The position numbers and the translations under genes are program-made. A stretch of 64,000 nucleotides of DNA from Streptomyces sp. SA15. Lineage in GTDB: Bacteria > Actinomycetota > Actinomycetes > Streptomycetales > Streptomycetaceae. The notes beneath the pieces were generated by a model. It was not told the DNA's origin, searched no databases, and was given only the letters and a program-made list of their open reading frames with translations. Location of the stretch: positions 37,484 to 101,483 of the forward strand of contig NZ_NTGE01000102.1 of assembly GCF_002291145.1 (NCBI RefSeq), read 5' to 3'. Numbering within the stretch: the stretch's first letter is position 1; the number at the start of each line of letters is the position of its first letter. Shown here in pieces: positions 17,109 to 25,532 of this stretch.

Positions 17109-18230
17109 CTACGGCGTCCACTTGATGTTCGGGTTGACCTGGCCGGTCCAGTTGAAGATGGCCATGTTGTCCCAGCCGTTTCCACTGTTGTTGATGTCGG
17201 CCGGATCCCATCCGTTGCCCTTGACCGCGTACCAGGTCGGCTCCCAGTAGAAGACGCCGATGGCGCCGGCGTTGCGGGCCGTGTTCTGTACGGCGGTGAA
17301 GTTGTCGGCCTGGCCCTGCCAGGTGAGCGGGTAGCCCGAGCAGCCGGAGGTGATCGAGTTGCCGGTGCTGTCCGCGTTCGCCGAGGTGAACGGGTAGGCC
17401 GTCTCGGCGATGACCACGTCCTTGCCGTAGCGGGACTTCATGTCCGACACCACGCTGCCCATGTTGGACAGCGTGCCGTGCCACGGGCAGTAGTAGGACA
17501 GCCCGGTGATGTCCCAGTTGACGCCCTTCGCCTTGATGCCGTCGTAGAACCACCGTGCATGCGCGTCGCTGTCCGAGTTGGCCGTGTGGATGATGACCTT
17601 CGTGCCGCTGTTGCACGCCTTGGTCGCGTTGTAGCCCGACTTGAGGAGCAGGCTGAGGTTGGTGAAGTCGTTGTTGACCACCTTGCCGTCGTCCCACAGC
17701 ATGCCGACGTTGATCTCGTTGCCGATCTGCACACTGTCCGGCGTGGTGCCCTGGGACTTGAGGCTGTTGCAGACGTCGTAGGTGTAGTTGTAGACGTCCG
17801 TCTGCAGCTGGTTGATGCCGTGGCTCGCCCAGGCGGCCGGCTTGTACTGTTTGCCCGGGTCCGCCCAGGTGTCCGAGTAGTGGAAGTCGACCAGCAGCTT
17901 GAGACCCTTGGCCTTGACCTGCTTCGCGTACGCCAGCACCTTGGCCTTGTTGTTGTATCCACTGGCCGGGTTGTTCCAGACCCGCAGGCGGACGTAGTTC
18001 ACGCCGAGGCCCTTGAGGACGTCGAGCGGGTCTCTGGCGGTGCCGCTCGCGTCGTAGTACTTGGCGCCGAGGTCGAGGGCGCGCTGCGCGGTGGAGACAT
18101 CGGCGCCGAGCATGCTGAGCGAGCCCGCCGCGGAGGCGGTCGTGGGCGTGGTGAGCAGGGACGCGGGCAGGGCGACAGCCGCCATGAGCAAGGCGGCCTT
18201 CACTGTGCGGCCTGGACCGTTCACGGTCAT
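17109..18230 (-). CDS. Secreted GH53 endo-beta-1,4-galactanase
   Basis: A 373-residue secreted glycoside hydrolase family 53 enzyme that cuts beta-1,4-galactan, the side chain of pectin and type I arabinogalactan. A Sec signal peptide occupies residues 1-35 (ASA cleavage). The acid/base Glu172 is in QIGNEINVGMLW and the nucleophile Glu276 in VVIAETAYPF. The N-terminal GADVST motif and the FHYSDTWADPGKQ strand are typical. ATG 18230 has AAAGGAG eight bases upstream. A LacI-type palindrome overlaps the promoter. The GH30 and GH42 genes elsewhere in the window complete a galactan set. Confidence 0.95.
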   Translation of the reverse strand: MTVNGPGRTVKAALLMAAVALPASLLTTPTTASAAGSLSMLGADVSTAQRALDLGAKYYDASGTARDPLDVLKGLGVNYVRLRVWNNPASGYNNKAKVLAYAKQVKAKGLKLLVDFHYSDTWADPGKQYKPAAWASHGINQLQTDVYNYTYDVCNSLKSQGTTPDSVQIGNEINVGMLWDDGKVVNNDFTNLSLLLKSGYNATKACNSGTKVIIHTANSDSDAHARWFYDGIKAKGVNWDITGLSYYCPWHGTLSNMGSVVSDMKSRYGKDVVIAETAYPFTSANADSTGNSITSGCSGYPLTWQGQADNFTAVQNTARNAGAIGVFYWEPTWYAVKGNGWDPADINNSGNGWDNMAIFNWTGQVNPNIKWTP

Positions 18231-18302
18231 CCCGAACTCCTTTGATCGAGACGGTGGCGAAGTCGAGGCACAGGGGCCTGACATGCGCATGTAGGGGATT
18301 CC

Positions 18303-18341
18303 GTGAACGTTCACAGTAAGGGACGTAACAGGTGCTGTAAA
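18303..18341 (-). promoter_or_regulatory. Promoter and LacI-type operator of the GH53 gene
   Basis: On the minus strand -35 TTTACA (18336-18341) and -10 TACTGT (18313-18318) are 17 bases apart. The perfect 12-base palindrome GTGAACGTTCAC (18303-18314) begins at the -10 and covers the expected start of transcription. The central AACGTT is typical of LacI-family operators. Repression lifted by a galactan-derived sugar is inferred; the LacI-family gene at 43406 is a candidate but is unlinked. Confidence 0.65.
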
Positions 18342-18520
18342 TATGTGTGTCAGCTTGATTTCGTCCTGGTGGTGAGCTCGTATCGCCAGGCGACAGCTTT
18401 GGGTACGTGCACAGCATCAGCTCGATCGGTCGGCCCTCTTGACTCGGGACGCGAGCCACGGTGATCCTCGTCCCGTATCTTGCTCCGGTCATGACAACTC
18501 TGGGGACGTGGGTAGTGACC

Positions 18521-20575
18521 ATGGCTCAACGCCCGTACCACAGGCGCAAAGACGTCACCGTCTTGTCGCTGCTCCTCTTCGTGCTGGCCATGGCACTGGG
18601 CCCCACGCCGAGTTCGGCGGCCGGAACGGACTGGTGGATTCCTGCCGCACGCCCCACGCCGGACTCTCAGATCGACGTCACCGGCGAGCCGTTCAACGGC
18701 ACGAACTCCGCGGGCGAGGTACGCGGGTTCGTGGACGCCCACAACCACCTGTTCTCCAACGAGGCCTTCGGCGGGCGGCTCATCTGCGGCAAGCCGTTCT
18801 CCGACGCGGGCATCGCCGACGCGCTCAAGGACTGTCCCGAGCACTATCCCGACGGTTCCCTCGCGATCTTCGACTACATCACCCACGGTGGCGACGGCAA
18901 GCACGACCCGGTCGGCTGGCCGACGTTCAAGGACTGGCCGGCGTACGACTCGATGACCCACCAGGCGAACTACTACGCCTGGATCGAGCGCGCCTGGCGC
19001 GGCGGTCAGCGGGTCCTCGTCAACGACCTCGTCACCAACGGCGTGATCTGCTCGGTCTACCCCTTCAAGGACCGCGGCTGCGACGAGATGACCTCGATCC
19101 GGCTGCAGGCGAAGCTGACGTACGCCATGCAGGACCACATCGACGAGATGTACGGCGGCACCGGCAAGGGCTGGTTCCGCATCGTCACCGACAGCGCCCA
19201 GGCCCGCGAGGTCGTCCGGCAGGGCAAACTGGCCGTCGTCCTGGGCGTCGAGACCTCCGAGCCGTTCGGCTGCAAGCAGATCCTGGACGTCGCGCAGTGC
19301 GACAAGGAGGACATCGACAAGGGCCTCGACGAGTTGTACGACCTGGGTGTGCGCAGCATGTTCCTGTGCCACAAGTTCGACAACGCGCTGTGCGGGGTCC
19401 GCTTCGACGAACACGGGCTCGGTACGGCGATCAACGTCGGCCAGTTCCTGTCGACGGGCACCTTCTGGCAGACGGAGAAGTGCACGGGCCCGCAGAAGGA
19501 CAACCCGATCGGTCAGGCGGCGTCGGATGCCGAGGAGGACCTCCCGGACGGCGTGGAGGTCCCGGAGTACGACGAGGACGCGCAGTGCAACGTCCGTGGT
19601 CTCACCGATCTCGGCGAGTACGCCCTGCGCGGCATGATGAAGCGCCAGATGATGGTTGAGATCGACCACATGAGCGTCAAGGCCACCGGTCGGGTCCTGG
19701 ACATCTTCGAGGCCGAGTCGTACCCCGGTGTGCTGTCCTCGCACAGCTGGATGGACCTGAACTGGACCGAGCGGGTCTACTCCCTCGGCGGCTTCGTCGC
19801 CCAGTACATGCACGGCTCCGAGGAGTTCGGCGAGGAGGCCGAGCGCACGGACGCGCTGCGCGCGAAGTACGACGTGGGCTACGGCTACGGCACCGACTTC
19901 AACGGCATCGGCGACCACCCCGCCCCGCGCGGCGCGGACACCCCGAACCCCGTCACCTACCCCTTCCGCAGCGTCGACGGCGGCTCCCTCATCGACAGGC
20001 AGACCACCGGCGAGCGCACCTGGGACTACAACACCGACGGCGCCGCCCACGCCGGCATGATCCCGGACTGGATCGAGGACATCCGGAACGTCGGCGGCCA
20101 GGGCGTGGTGGACGACCTCTTCCGGGGCGCCGAGTCCTACCTCGACACCTGGGGCGGAACGGAGCGGCACCAGGCCGCAGCGAATCTCGCCGAGGGCGCC
20201 TCGGCCGCGGCCAGTTCGGCGGAGTCGAACCCGTTCACGAGTTACGCGCCGGGACGGGCCGTGGACGGCGACGCGGACACCCGCTGGGCGAGCGACTGGA
20301 GCGACGACCAGTGGCTGCGGATCGACCTGGGCTCCACGCACCTGGTCCGGCGCGTCACTCTCGACTGGGAGCGCGCGTACGGCAGGTCGTACCGCGTCGA
20401 GCTCTCCACCGACGGCGTGAACTGGCGGACCGCCTGGTCCACGACGACCGGCGACGGCGGCCTGGACACGGCACGGTTCACCGGCACACCTGCCCGCCAC
20501 GTCCGGGTCCAGGGCCTGGACCGCGGCACCGACTGGGGATATTCGCTCCGCGAGGTGGGCGTCCACGGCAGCTGA
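18521..20575 (+). CDS. Secreted metal-dependent hydrolase (dipeptidase-like) with C-terminal F5/8C domain
   Basis: About 684 residues with a Sec signal peptide ending near SSAAG. The catalytic part resembles the amidohydrolase/membrane-dipeptidase fold: FVDAHNHLF near the N-terminus supplies a D-x-H-x-H-like metal site, and VEIDHMS and VLSSHSWMD occur later. Several Cys residues in the middle could form disulfides. The last 130 residues form a discoidin/F5/8C carbohydrate-binding domain (NPFTSYAPGRAVDGDADTRW). The start is uncertain: GTG 18461, ATG 18491 and ATG 18521 are all in frame without a strong ribosome site; 18521 is used because it directly precedes the basic n-region. The substrate is unknown. 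Confidence 0.82.
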   Translation: MAQRPYHRRKDVTVLSLLLFVLAMALGPTPSSAAGTDWWIPAARPTPDSQIDVTGEPFNGTNSAGEVRGFVDAHNHLFSNEAFGGRLICGKPFSDAGIADALKDCPEHYPDGSLAIFDYITHGGDGKHDPVGWPTFKDWPAYDSMTHQANYYAWIERAWRGGQRVLVNDLVTNGVICSVYPFKDRGCDEMTSIRLQAKLTYAMQDHIDEMYGGTGKGWFRIVTDSAQAREVVRQGKLAVVLGVETSEPFGCKQILDVAQCDKEDIDKGLDELYDLGVRSMFLCHKFDNALCGVRFDEHGLGTAINVGQFLSTGTFWQTEKCTGPQKDNPIGQAASDAEEDLPDGVEVPEYDEDAQCNVRGLTDLGEYALRGMMKRQMMVEIDHMSVKATGRVLDIFEAESYPGVLSSHSWMDLNWTERVYSLGGFVAQYMHGSEEFGEEAERTDALRAKYDVGYGYGTDFNGIGDHPAPRGADTPNPVTYPFRSVDGGSLIDRQTTGERTWDYNTDGAAHAGMIPDWIEDIRNVGGQGVVDDLFRGAESYLDTWGGTERHQAAANLAEGASAAASSAESNPFTSYAPGRAVDGDADTRWASDWSDDQWLRIDLGSTHLVRRVTLDWERAYGRSYRVELSTDGVNWRTAWSTTTGDGGLDTARFTGTPARHVRVQGLDRGTDWGYSLREVGVHGS

Positions 20576-20627
20576 ACGCCCACTCCGAGTGCCGTCTCCG
20601 CAGGAAGCGAGCAATCGCCCCACCGAT

Positions 20628-20670
20628 CTGTTCTGCCGTCATCCCCGCCCTGTTCTGCCGTCATCCCCGC
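20628..20670. repeat. Tandem duplication of a 21-bp element
   Basis: The sequence from 20628 to 20648 (starting ctgttctgccgtc) recurs identically at 20650-20670, one base apart. It lies 38 bases upstream of the metallopeptidase gene, within the probable promoter region. Confidence 0.9.
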
Positions 20671-20707
20671 ACCCGACGGCCCACCCCCCCACAGGAGGAC
20701 ACCTCAC

Positions 20708-21346
20708 ATGAGTCGACGACAGGCCCCGGAGCCCGCTGAGCGCACGGCCTTACCCTGGCGCAACAAGGCGGTCGTGGCCGCGCTGGCAGCCGCCCTGCTG
20801 GCCGGGCCCGGTGTCGCGCAGGCCGCCCCGCCGGCCGCTCCGGCGCCCCAGGAACAGGTGGCGGCGGCCAGCATCACCTGGACCCTGGAACGGGCGAGCA
20901 ACCCCACCCAGGACCAGCAGACGGCCTACAACCTCATCACCTCGGCCATGAACGCCGCGGTGGTCCGGTACAACAACCTCAGCGATCTGGGGAAGAACAT
21001 CACCGTCCGCTACGACCCGGGCGTGCCCACCGCCGACGGCAACATCAACGGAACCATCCGCTTCGGCAACCGCAGCTACATGACCGAGCGAACCGCGCTG
21101 CACGAGATCGCCCACACCATCGGAGTGGGCACGAGCTCCGGCTGGTCCTCCCTTGCCGCGGGAGGCACCTGGCGCGGCGCTCAGGCCACGGCACTCGTCA
21201 AGCAGTTCGACGGTTCGAACGCCACGCTGTCCACCGGGGGTGGGCACTTCTGGCCCTACGGTCTGAACTACGAAAACGAGTTCTCGAACACGGCGGCCGA
21301 TCGCCACGTCCGGATTGTCGCCGCCATGGTTCGTGACGGTATGTGA
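20708..21346 (+). CDS. Small secreted metallopeptidase-like protein with a TTA codon
   Basis: A 212-residue secreted protein. The signal peptide (about 1-40) ends at AQA. The mature domain has HEIAHTIGVG, a zinc-binding HExxHxxG motif of metzincin type; the third ligand that would follow the Gly is not obvious. Codon 15, in the signal region, is TTA, the rare leucine codon read by the bldA tRNA in Streptomyces, so synthesis would be restricted to later growth. GGAGG lies nine bases before ATG 20708. Its stop lies one base from the stop of the convergent peptide-transporter ATPase gene. It is probably a protease; its activity is not proven by the sequence. Confidence 0.85.
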   Translation: MSRRQAPEPAERTALPWRNKAVVAALAAALLAGPGVAQAAPPAAPAPQEQVAAASITWTLERASNPTQDQQTAYNLITSAMNAAVVRYNNLSDLGKNITVRYDPGVPTADGNINGTIRFGNRSYMTERTALHEIAHTIGVGTSSGWSSLAAGGTWRGAQATALVKQFDGSNATLSTGGGHFWPYGLNYENEFSNTAADRHVRIVAAMVRDGM

Positions 21347-21347
21347 T

Positions 21348-22394
21348 TCAGGGCTGACGCCTGGGGGCGGTCACCGTCCCCAGGCGCGTCGGCGCCCCCG
21401 TCGGCGTCTCCTCCAGCGGGAAGTGGCATGCCGCCGTGTGGCGCAGTGGTCCGGGCGGGGGAGTGGGAGCGGCCTCGGCGCAGATGTCCTCCGCATGCCG
21501 GCACCGGGTCCTGAACCGGCACCCGGACGGAGGGTCGGCCGGGGAGGGAATCTCGCCGGTGAGCAGGATGCGCTCCCTCCTCGCCCCGCCGCCGGCCGTC
21601 AGGGACGGGGCCGCCGACAGCAGGGCCGCCGTATACGGGTGGCTCGGCCGCTCGAAGACCTCCTCCGACGGGCCCGACTCGACGATCCTGCCGAGGTACA
21701 TCACCGCCACGCGGTCCGCCACATGCCGCACCACGGACAGGTCGTGCGAGATGAACACGTACGACAGCCCCAACTCGTCCCGCAGATCGCCCAACAGGTT
21801 CAGGACCTGCGCCTGCACCGACAGATCCAGCGCGGAGACTGGCTCGTCGCAGACGATGACCTCGGGCTCCAGCGCCAGCGCGCGGGCGATCCCGATGCGC
21901 TGCCGCTGCCCTCCGGAGAACTCCTGCGGATAGCGGCGGGCGTCGGACGCGCGCAGCCCGACCATCTCCAGCAACTCACCCACGCGCGCGGCCCGCTGGG
22001 CGGCGGGCACGAGATCGCGGTGCGTACGCCAGGGCTCGCCGATCAGATCCGCCGCGCACAGCCGGGGGTTGAGCGAGCCGAACGGGTCCTGGAAGACCAT
22101 CTGCACCTTGCGGCGCCAGGCGAGCAGCTTCGCACCCGACAGCGAGAACGGGTCCACTCCGTCGAACCGCACGGTGCCCTCGTCGGGACGCTCCAGCATC
22201 AGCAGGATCCTGGCCAGCGTGGACTTGCCGCAGCCGGACTCGCCGACCAGGCCGAGGGTCTCCCCGCGTCCCAGGGTCAGATCCACGCCGTCCACCGCGC
22301 GCAGCCTGGTGCTGCCCTTGGCGGTGCGCGGTATGGAGAAGCTCTTGACCAGGCCGGTGGCCTCCAGCAGGGTCTTCGTCGCCGGCTCAGGCAT
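21348..22394 (-). CDS. Oligopeptide ABC transporter ATPase (OppF/DppF type)
   Basis: A 348-residue ATPase with Walker A GESGCGKS, signature FSGGQRQRIGIARAL, Walker B VIVCDEPVSALD, and the C-terminal oligopeptide-transporter extension that contains the Cys-rich GCRFRTRC..A..C segment. It is the last gene of a four-gene peptide importer operon, and its start overlaps the end of the fused permease-ATPase gene by eight bases. Together with that fusion it would form the ATPase heterodimer. It ends one base from the end of the convergent metallopeptidase gene. Confidence 0.93.
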   Translation of the reverse strand: MPEPATKTLLEATGLVKSFSIPRTAKGSTRLRAVDGVDLTLGRGETLGLVGESGCGKSTLARILLMLERPDEGTVRFDGVDPFSLSGAKLLAWRRKVQMVFQDPFGSLNPRLCAADLIGEPWRTHRDLVPAAQRAARVGELLEMVGLRASDARRYPQEFSGGQRQRIGIARALALEPEVIVCDEPVSALDLSVQAQVLNLLGDLRDELGLSYVFISHDLSVVRHVADRVAVMYLGRIVESGPSEEVFERPSHPYTAALLSAAPSLTAGGGARRERILLTGEIPSPADPPSGCRFRTRCRHAEDICAEAAPTPPPGPLRHTAACHFPLEETPTGAPTRLGTVTAPRRQP

Positions 22395-24594
22395 CGGCCA
22401 GTTCCTTCCCGAAGTGACAGGCGGCGGCGCGGTCGGCTCCGGTCGCGGTCAACTGCGGCCGGTGCGTGGCGCACACCTCGCGGGCCATCGGACAGCGTGT
22501 ACGGAAGGCACAACCGGTCGGCACGGAGCGCGGGTCGGGCGGGCTTCCGGGGATGGAGCTCAGCCGGGAGCCCTTGAGCTGCTCGGCCGGTACCGACTCC
22601 AACAGCCCCCGGGTGTACGGGTGGTGGGGCTTGCCGAACACCTCGGCCACCGGCCCGGTCTCCACGACCGTACCCGCGTACATCACGGCGACCCGGTCCG
22701 CGTGCTCGGCGACGAGGCCGAGGTCGTGGGTGATGAGGACCAGAGCCATCCGCTGCTCGCTCCGCAGCTCGCCGAGGAGGTCCATGATCTGGGCCTGCAC
22801 GGTGACGTCCAGGGCCGTCGTGGGCTCGTCGGCGAGCAGGACCTTCGGCCGCAGCGCCACCGCCATCGCGATCAGCAGCCGCTGGCGCATCCCGCCGGAG
22901 AACTGGTGCGGGTAGGCACCCGCGCGGGAGCGCGCCTCCGGGATGCCGACGCGTTCCATCAGCTCCACGGCCTTCGCCCGCGCGGCGCGGCGGGACATCC
23001 GCTCGTGGATACGGAACGGTTCCGCGAGCTGCGCCCCGACCGTGTGGACGGGGTTGAGCGCGCTGAGCGCGTCCTGGAAGACGATGCTCAGGCCGGGACC
23101 GGCGAGCCTGCGCCTTGCCTGTGCTCCGAGACTCAGCAGGTCTTCGCCGTCCAACCGCGCCTGCCCGCCCACGACTTCGGCGGCCGGATCGAGCAGACCC
23201 GCGACGGCATGGGCGGTCATGCTCTTCCCGCACCCGGACTCGCCCAACAGGGCCAGCGTCTCGCCCGAACGCACGGCGAAACTCACGCCGCGTACGACGG
23301 GGACGGGCCCGGCGGGCGTACGGATGTCGACCGAGAGGCCGTCCACGGCGAGGGTGTCGGGCGGAGTTGGCGCGGGGGTCGGAACCGGTGTGGTCGCGCT
23401 GGGTTCGGTGGTCGGGATCGGTGCGGTGGCTGTGGGTTGGGTGGTGGGGAGTGGTGCGCCGGCTTTGGGCTCGGTGGTGGGGGGCGGTTCGGCTGCCTTG
23501 GGTTCGATCGTGGGCAGCGGTGCCGCGGCCTTGGGCTCGGTCGTGGGCAGCGATGCGGTCGCGTCGGGTTCGGTGAGCGAGACCACGCCGCGGCCGGCCC
23601 CCGCGCCCCCGTTCACCGGACGAGGCCGCCACGGCCGCCGCCCGCCGCGCCGCAGTCCGTGACGCCAGCGCTGGCCCGGGTCGGTCGAGAGGCGCGCCCA
23701 AGCGGCGAGTACGGTCGCGGACACCGTCGTGATGACGATGGCGAGGCCGGGGAAGACCGCGATCCACCACGCGCTCTGCAGCTCCTGCCGGCCTTGAGCC
23801 ACCATCAGTCCCCAGCTCACGTCCGGCGGCTGGATGCCGATCCCCAGGAAGCTCAGCGACGACTCGGTCAGCATCACGAAGCAGAAGTCGAGGGCGGCGA
23901 CGGTGAGCAGGGTGGGCAGGACCGTGGGAGCGACATGGCGTCGGATGGTCGCCCAGCTACTGGTGCCGAAGGTGCGGGCGGCGTCCATGAACAGACGGCT
24001 GCGCAGTTCGGCGGACTCGGCACGCGCGGTGCGCAGATAGACGGGGATCCGGGCGATGGCAAGAACCAGCACGATGCCGGAGGCGCTCGGCGAGAAGACG
24101 TACAGCACGACCACGGCCAGCAGCAGGGAGGGGAAGCTGAGGATCACATCGGCGATCCGCAGGGACACGTTCTCCCGCCATCCGCCGTGATAGCCCGCCC
24201 ACATGCCCCAGACCGAGCCGACGACGAGTGAGCACAGCACGGCGGGCACGGCCACGGACAGCGTGGTGCCGGCCGCCGCGATCAGCCGGGCGGCGACGGG
24301 GCGCCCCAGGGAGTCGCTGCCGAGTACGAAGGCCCAGCCGTGGTCGAGACTGAAGGGCGGGCGGCCCGGATCGCGCAGGTTCTGGCGCGTGGCCAGATCC
24401 CCGATGAGATAAGGGCCCAGAACGGCGGACACGGTCACGGCGAGCAGAACCAGCGCCGCCGCGAAGGCGAACCGGTCCTGGAGGAGCAGAGCGGGCCACT
24501 TGCGCCGCACCGCCGCCCGGTCGGACCCGAGGGCGGACTCTTGGTCCTGGCCGCTGTCCTTCTCCATGCGCAGCATGTCGCCTCCCTGACTCAC
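22387..24594 (-). CDS. Fused oligopeptide permease (OppC type) and ATPase (OppD type)
   Basis: A 735-residue fusion of two proteins usually made from separate genes. Residues about 35-305 form a DppC/OppC-like permease with the DAARTFGTSSW coupling motif near 205-215. Residues about 340-412 are a low-complexity Thr/Pro/Glu/Ala linker made of repeats such as TTEPKAAAPLP. Residues about 413-735 form an OppD-like ATPase with Walker A GESGCGKS, FSGGMRQRLLIAMA, VLLADEPTTALD and the C-terminal Cys motif. GTG 24594 overlaps the previous stop; an internal ATG at 24576 has a better GGGAGG site. All catalytic motifs are intact, so the fusion is probably functional. Confidence 0.9.
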   Translation of the reverse strand: MSQGGDMLRMEKDSGQDQESALGSDRAAVRRKWPALLLQDRFAFAAALVLLAVTVSAVLGPYLIGDLATRQNLRDPGRPPFSLDHGWAFVLGSDSLGRPVAARLIAAAGTTLSVAVPAVLCSLVVGSVWGMWAGYHGGWRENVSLRIADVILSFPSLLLAVVVLYVFSPSASGIVLVLAIARIPVYLRTARAESAELRSRLFMDAARTFGTSSWATIRRHVAPTVLPTLLTVAALDFCFVMLTESSLSFLGIGIQPPDVSWGLMVAQGRQELQSAWWIAVFPGLAIVITTVSATVLAAWARLSTDPGQRWRHGLRRGGRRPWRPRPVNGGAGAGRGVVSLTEPDATASLPTTEPKAAAPLPTIEPKAAEPPPTTEPKAGAPLPTTQPTATAPIPTTEPSATTPVPTPAPTPPDTLAVDGLSVDIRTPAGPVPVVRGVSFAVRSGETLALLGESGCGKSMTAHAVAGLLDPAAEVVGGQARLDGEDLLSLGAQARRRLAGPGLSIVFQDALSALNPVHTVGAQLAEPFRIHERMSRRAARAKAVELMERVGIPEARSRAGAYPHQFSGGMRQRLLIAMAVALRPKVLLADEPTTALDVTVQAQIMDLLGELRSEQRMALVLITHDLGLVAEHADRVAVMYAGTVVETGPVAEVFGKPHHPYTRGLLESVPAEQLKGSRLSSIPGSPPDPRSVPTGCAFRTRCPMAREVCATHRPQLTATGADRAAACHFGKELADA

Positions 24595-25517
24595 GCCGCC
24601 GCCCGCTGCCGCACACGCGGGTCGAGGAGCGCATGGCAGATGTCCACCAGGATGTTGAGCGCGAAGATCACCAGAGCGGTCAGCAGCACGGCGGCCTGCA
24701 GTACCGCGAAGTCACGCTGAAGCACCGAGTCGATCATGAGCTTGCCGATGCCGGGCCAGCCGAAGATGGTCTCGACGACGACGGCCCCGTTGACCAGCCC
24801 GACGGCGAGGTCACCCGCGACGGTGAGCGCCGGTGCGGCGGCGTTGCGCAGGGCGTGCCCGAAGACCACCCGCGACTCACGGGCGCCCTTGCTGCGCGCC
24901 ACTTTCACGTAGGGGGCGGTGAGCGCGGAGACCATGGCGCCGCGCACCACCTGGACCAGCACGCCGAACGGGCGGATGAGCAGTGTGGCCACGGGCAGGA
25001 CCCAGGCCGCCGCGCCGTTCGTGCCGGAGGTGGGAAGCCAGCCCAGCGTCACCGCGAAGACCAGCACCCCCATGATGGCGAACCAGAAGTCGGGAACGCT
25101 CGCGGCCGTCGAGGACAGAAAGCTCGCGATCCGGTCGGTCGCCGAGTTGGGACGGTACGCCGCCAGGCTGCCGATCACCACGGCACCCACAATGGCGAGC
25201 AGCATCGTCCACCCGGCCAGCTGGAGGGTGGCGGGGAAGGCCCGTAACACCGCCTCGCCCGCCGGCTGGGCGGTGCGCAGCGATTCGCCGAAGTCGAGCC
25301 GGGCGACCTGGGCCAGGTAGTCGCCGAACTGGGTGATCAGCGGCTGGTCGAACCCGTTGCGGGCGGCGAACTCGGCCCTCATCTCGGGCGTCGCGCTGAG
25401 CGGAAGGTACAGATTGGCGGGGTCTCCGGTGAGGCGGGCCAGGAAGAACACCCCGAGGACCACGACCAGCAGGGGGATGACGCTGGAGACGGCTCGGCGG
25501 CGCAGCATCGTGAACAT
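24591..25517 (-). CDS. Oligopeptide ABC transporter permease (OppB/DppB type) with a TTA codon
   Basis: A 308-residue permease with six predicted membrane segments, the N-terminal RLTGDP motif and the coupling segment ARSKGARESRVVFGHALRNA typical of DppB. Codon 91 (in GEAVLRAF) is TTA, which needs the bldA tRNA. As this is the second gene of the operon, that codon could limit the permease and, by polarity, the fused permease-ATPase. It lies 15 bases downstream of the binding-protein gene. BldK, a peptide importer of this class, is required for aerial growth in S. coelicolor; whether this is an orthologue cannot be decided here. Confidence 0.93.
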   Translation of the reverse strand: MFTMLRRRAVSSVIPLLVVVLGVFFLARLTGDPANLYLPLSATPEMRAEFAARNGFDQPLITQFGDYLAQVARLDFGESLRTAQPAGEAVLRAFPATLQLAGWTMLLAIVGAVVIGSLAAYRPNSATDRIASFLSSTAASVPDFWFAIMGVLVFAVTLGWLPTSGTNGAAAWVLPVATLLIRPFGVLVQVVRGAMVSALTAPYVKVARSKGARESRVVFGHALRNAAAPALTVAGDLAVGLVNGAVVVETIFGWPGIGKLMIDSVLQRDFAVLQAAVLLTALVIFALNILVDICHALLDPRVRQRAAA

Positions 25518-25532
25518 CGGTCCGCTCCTCCC

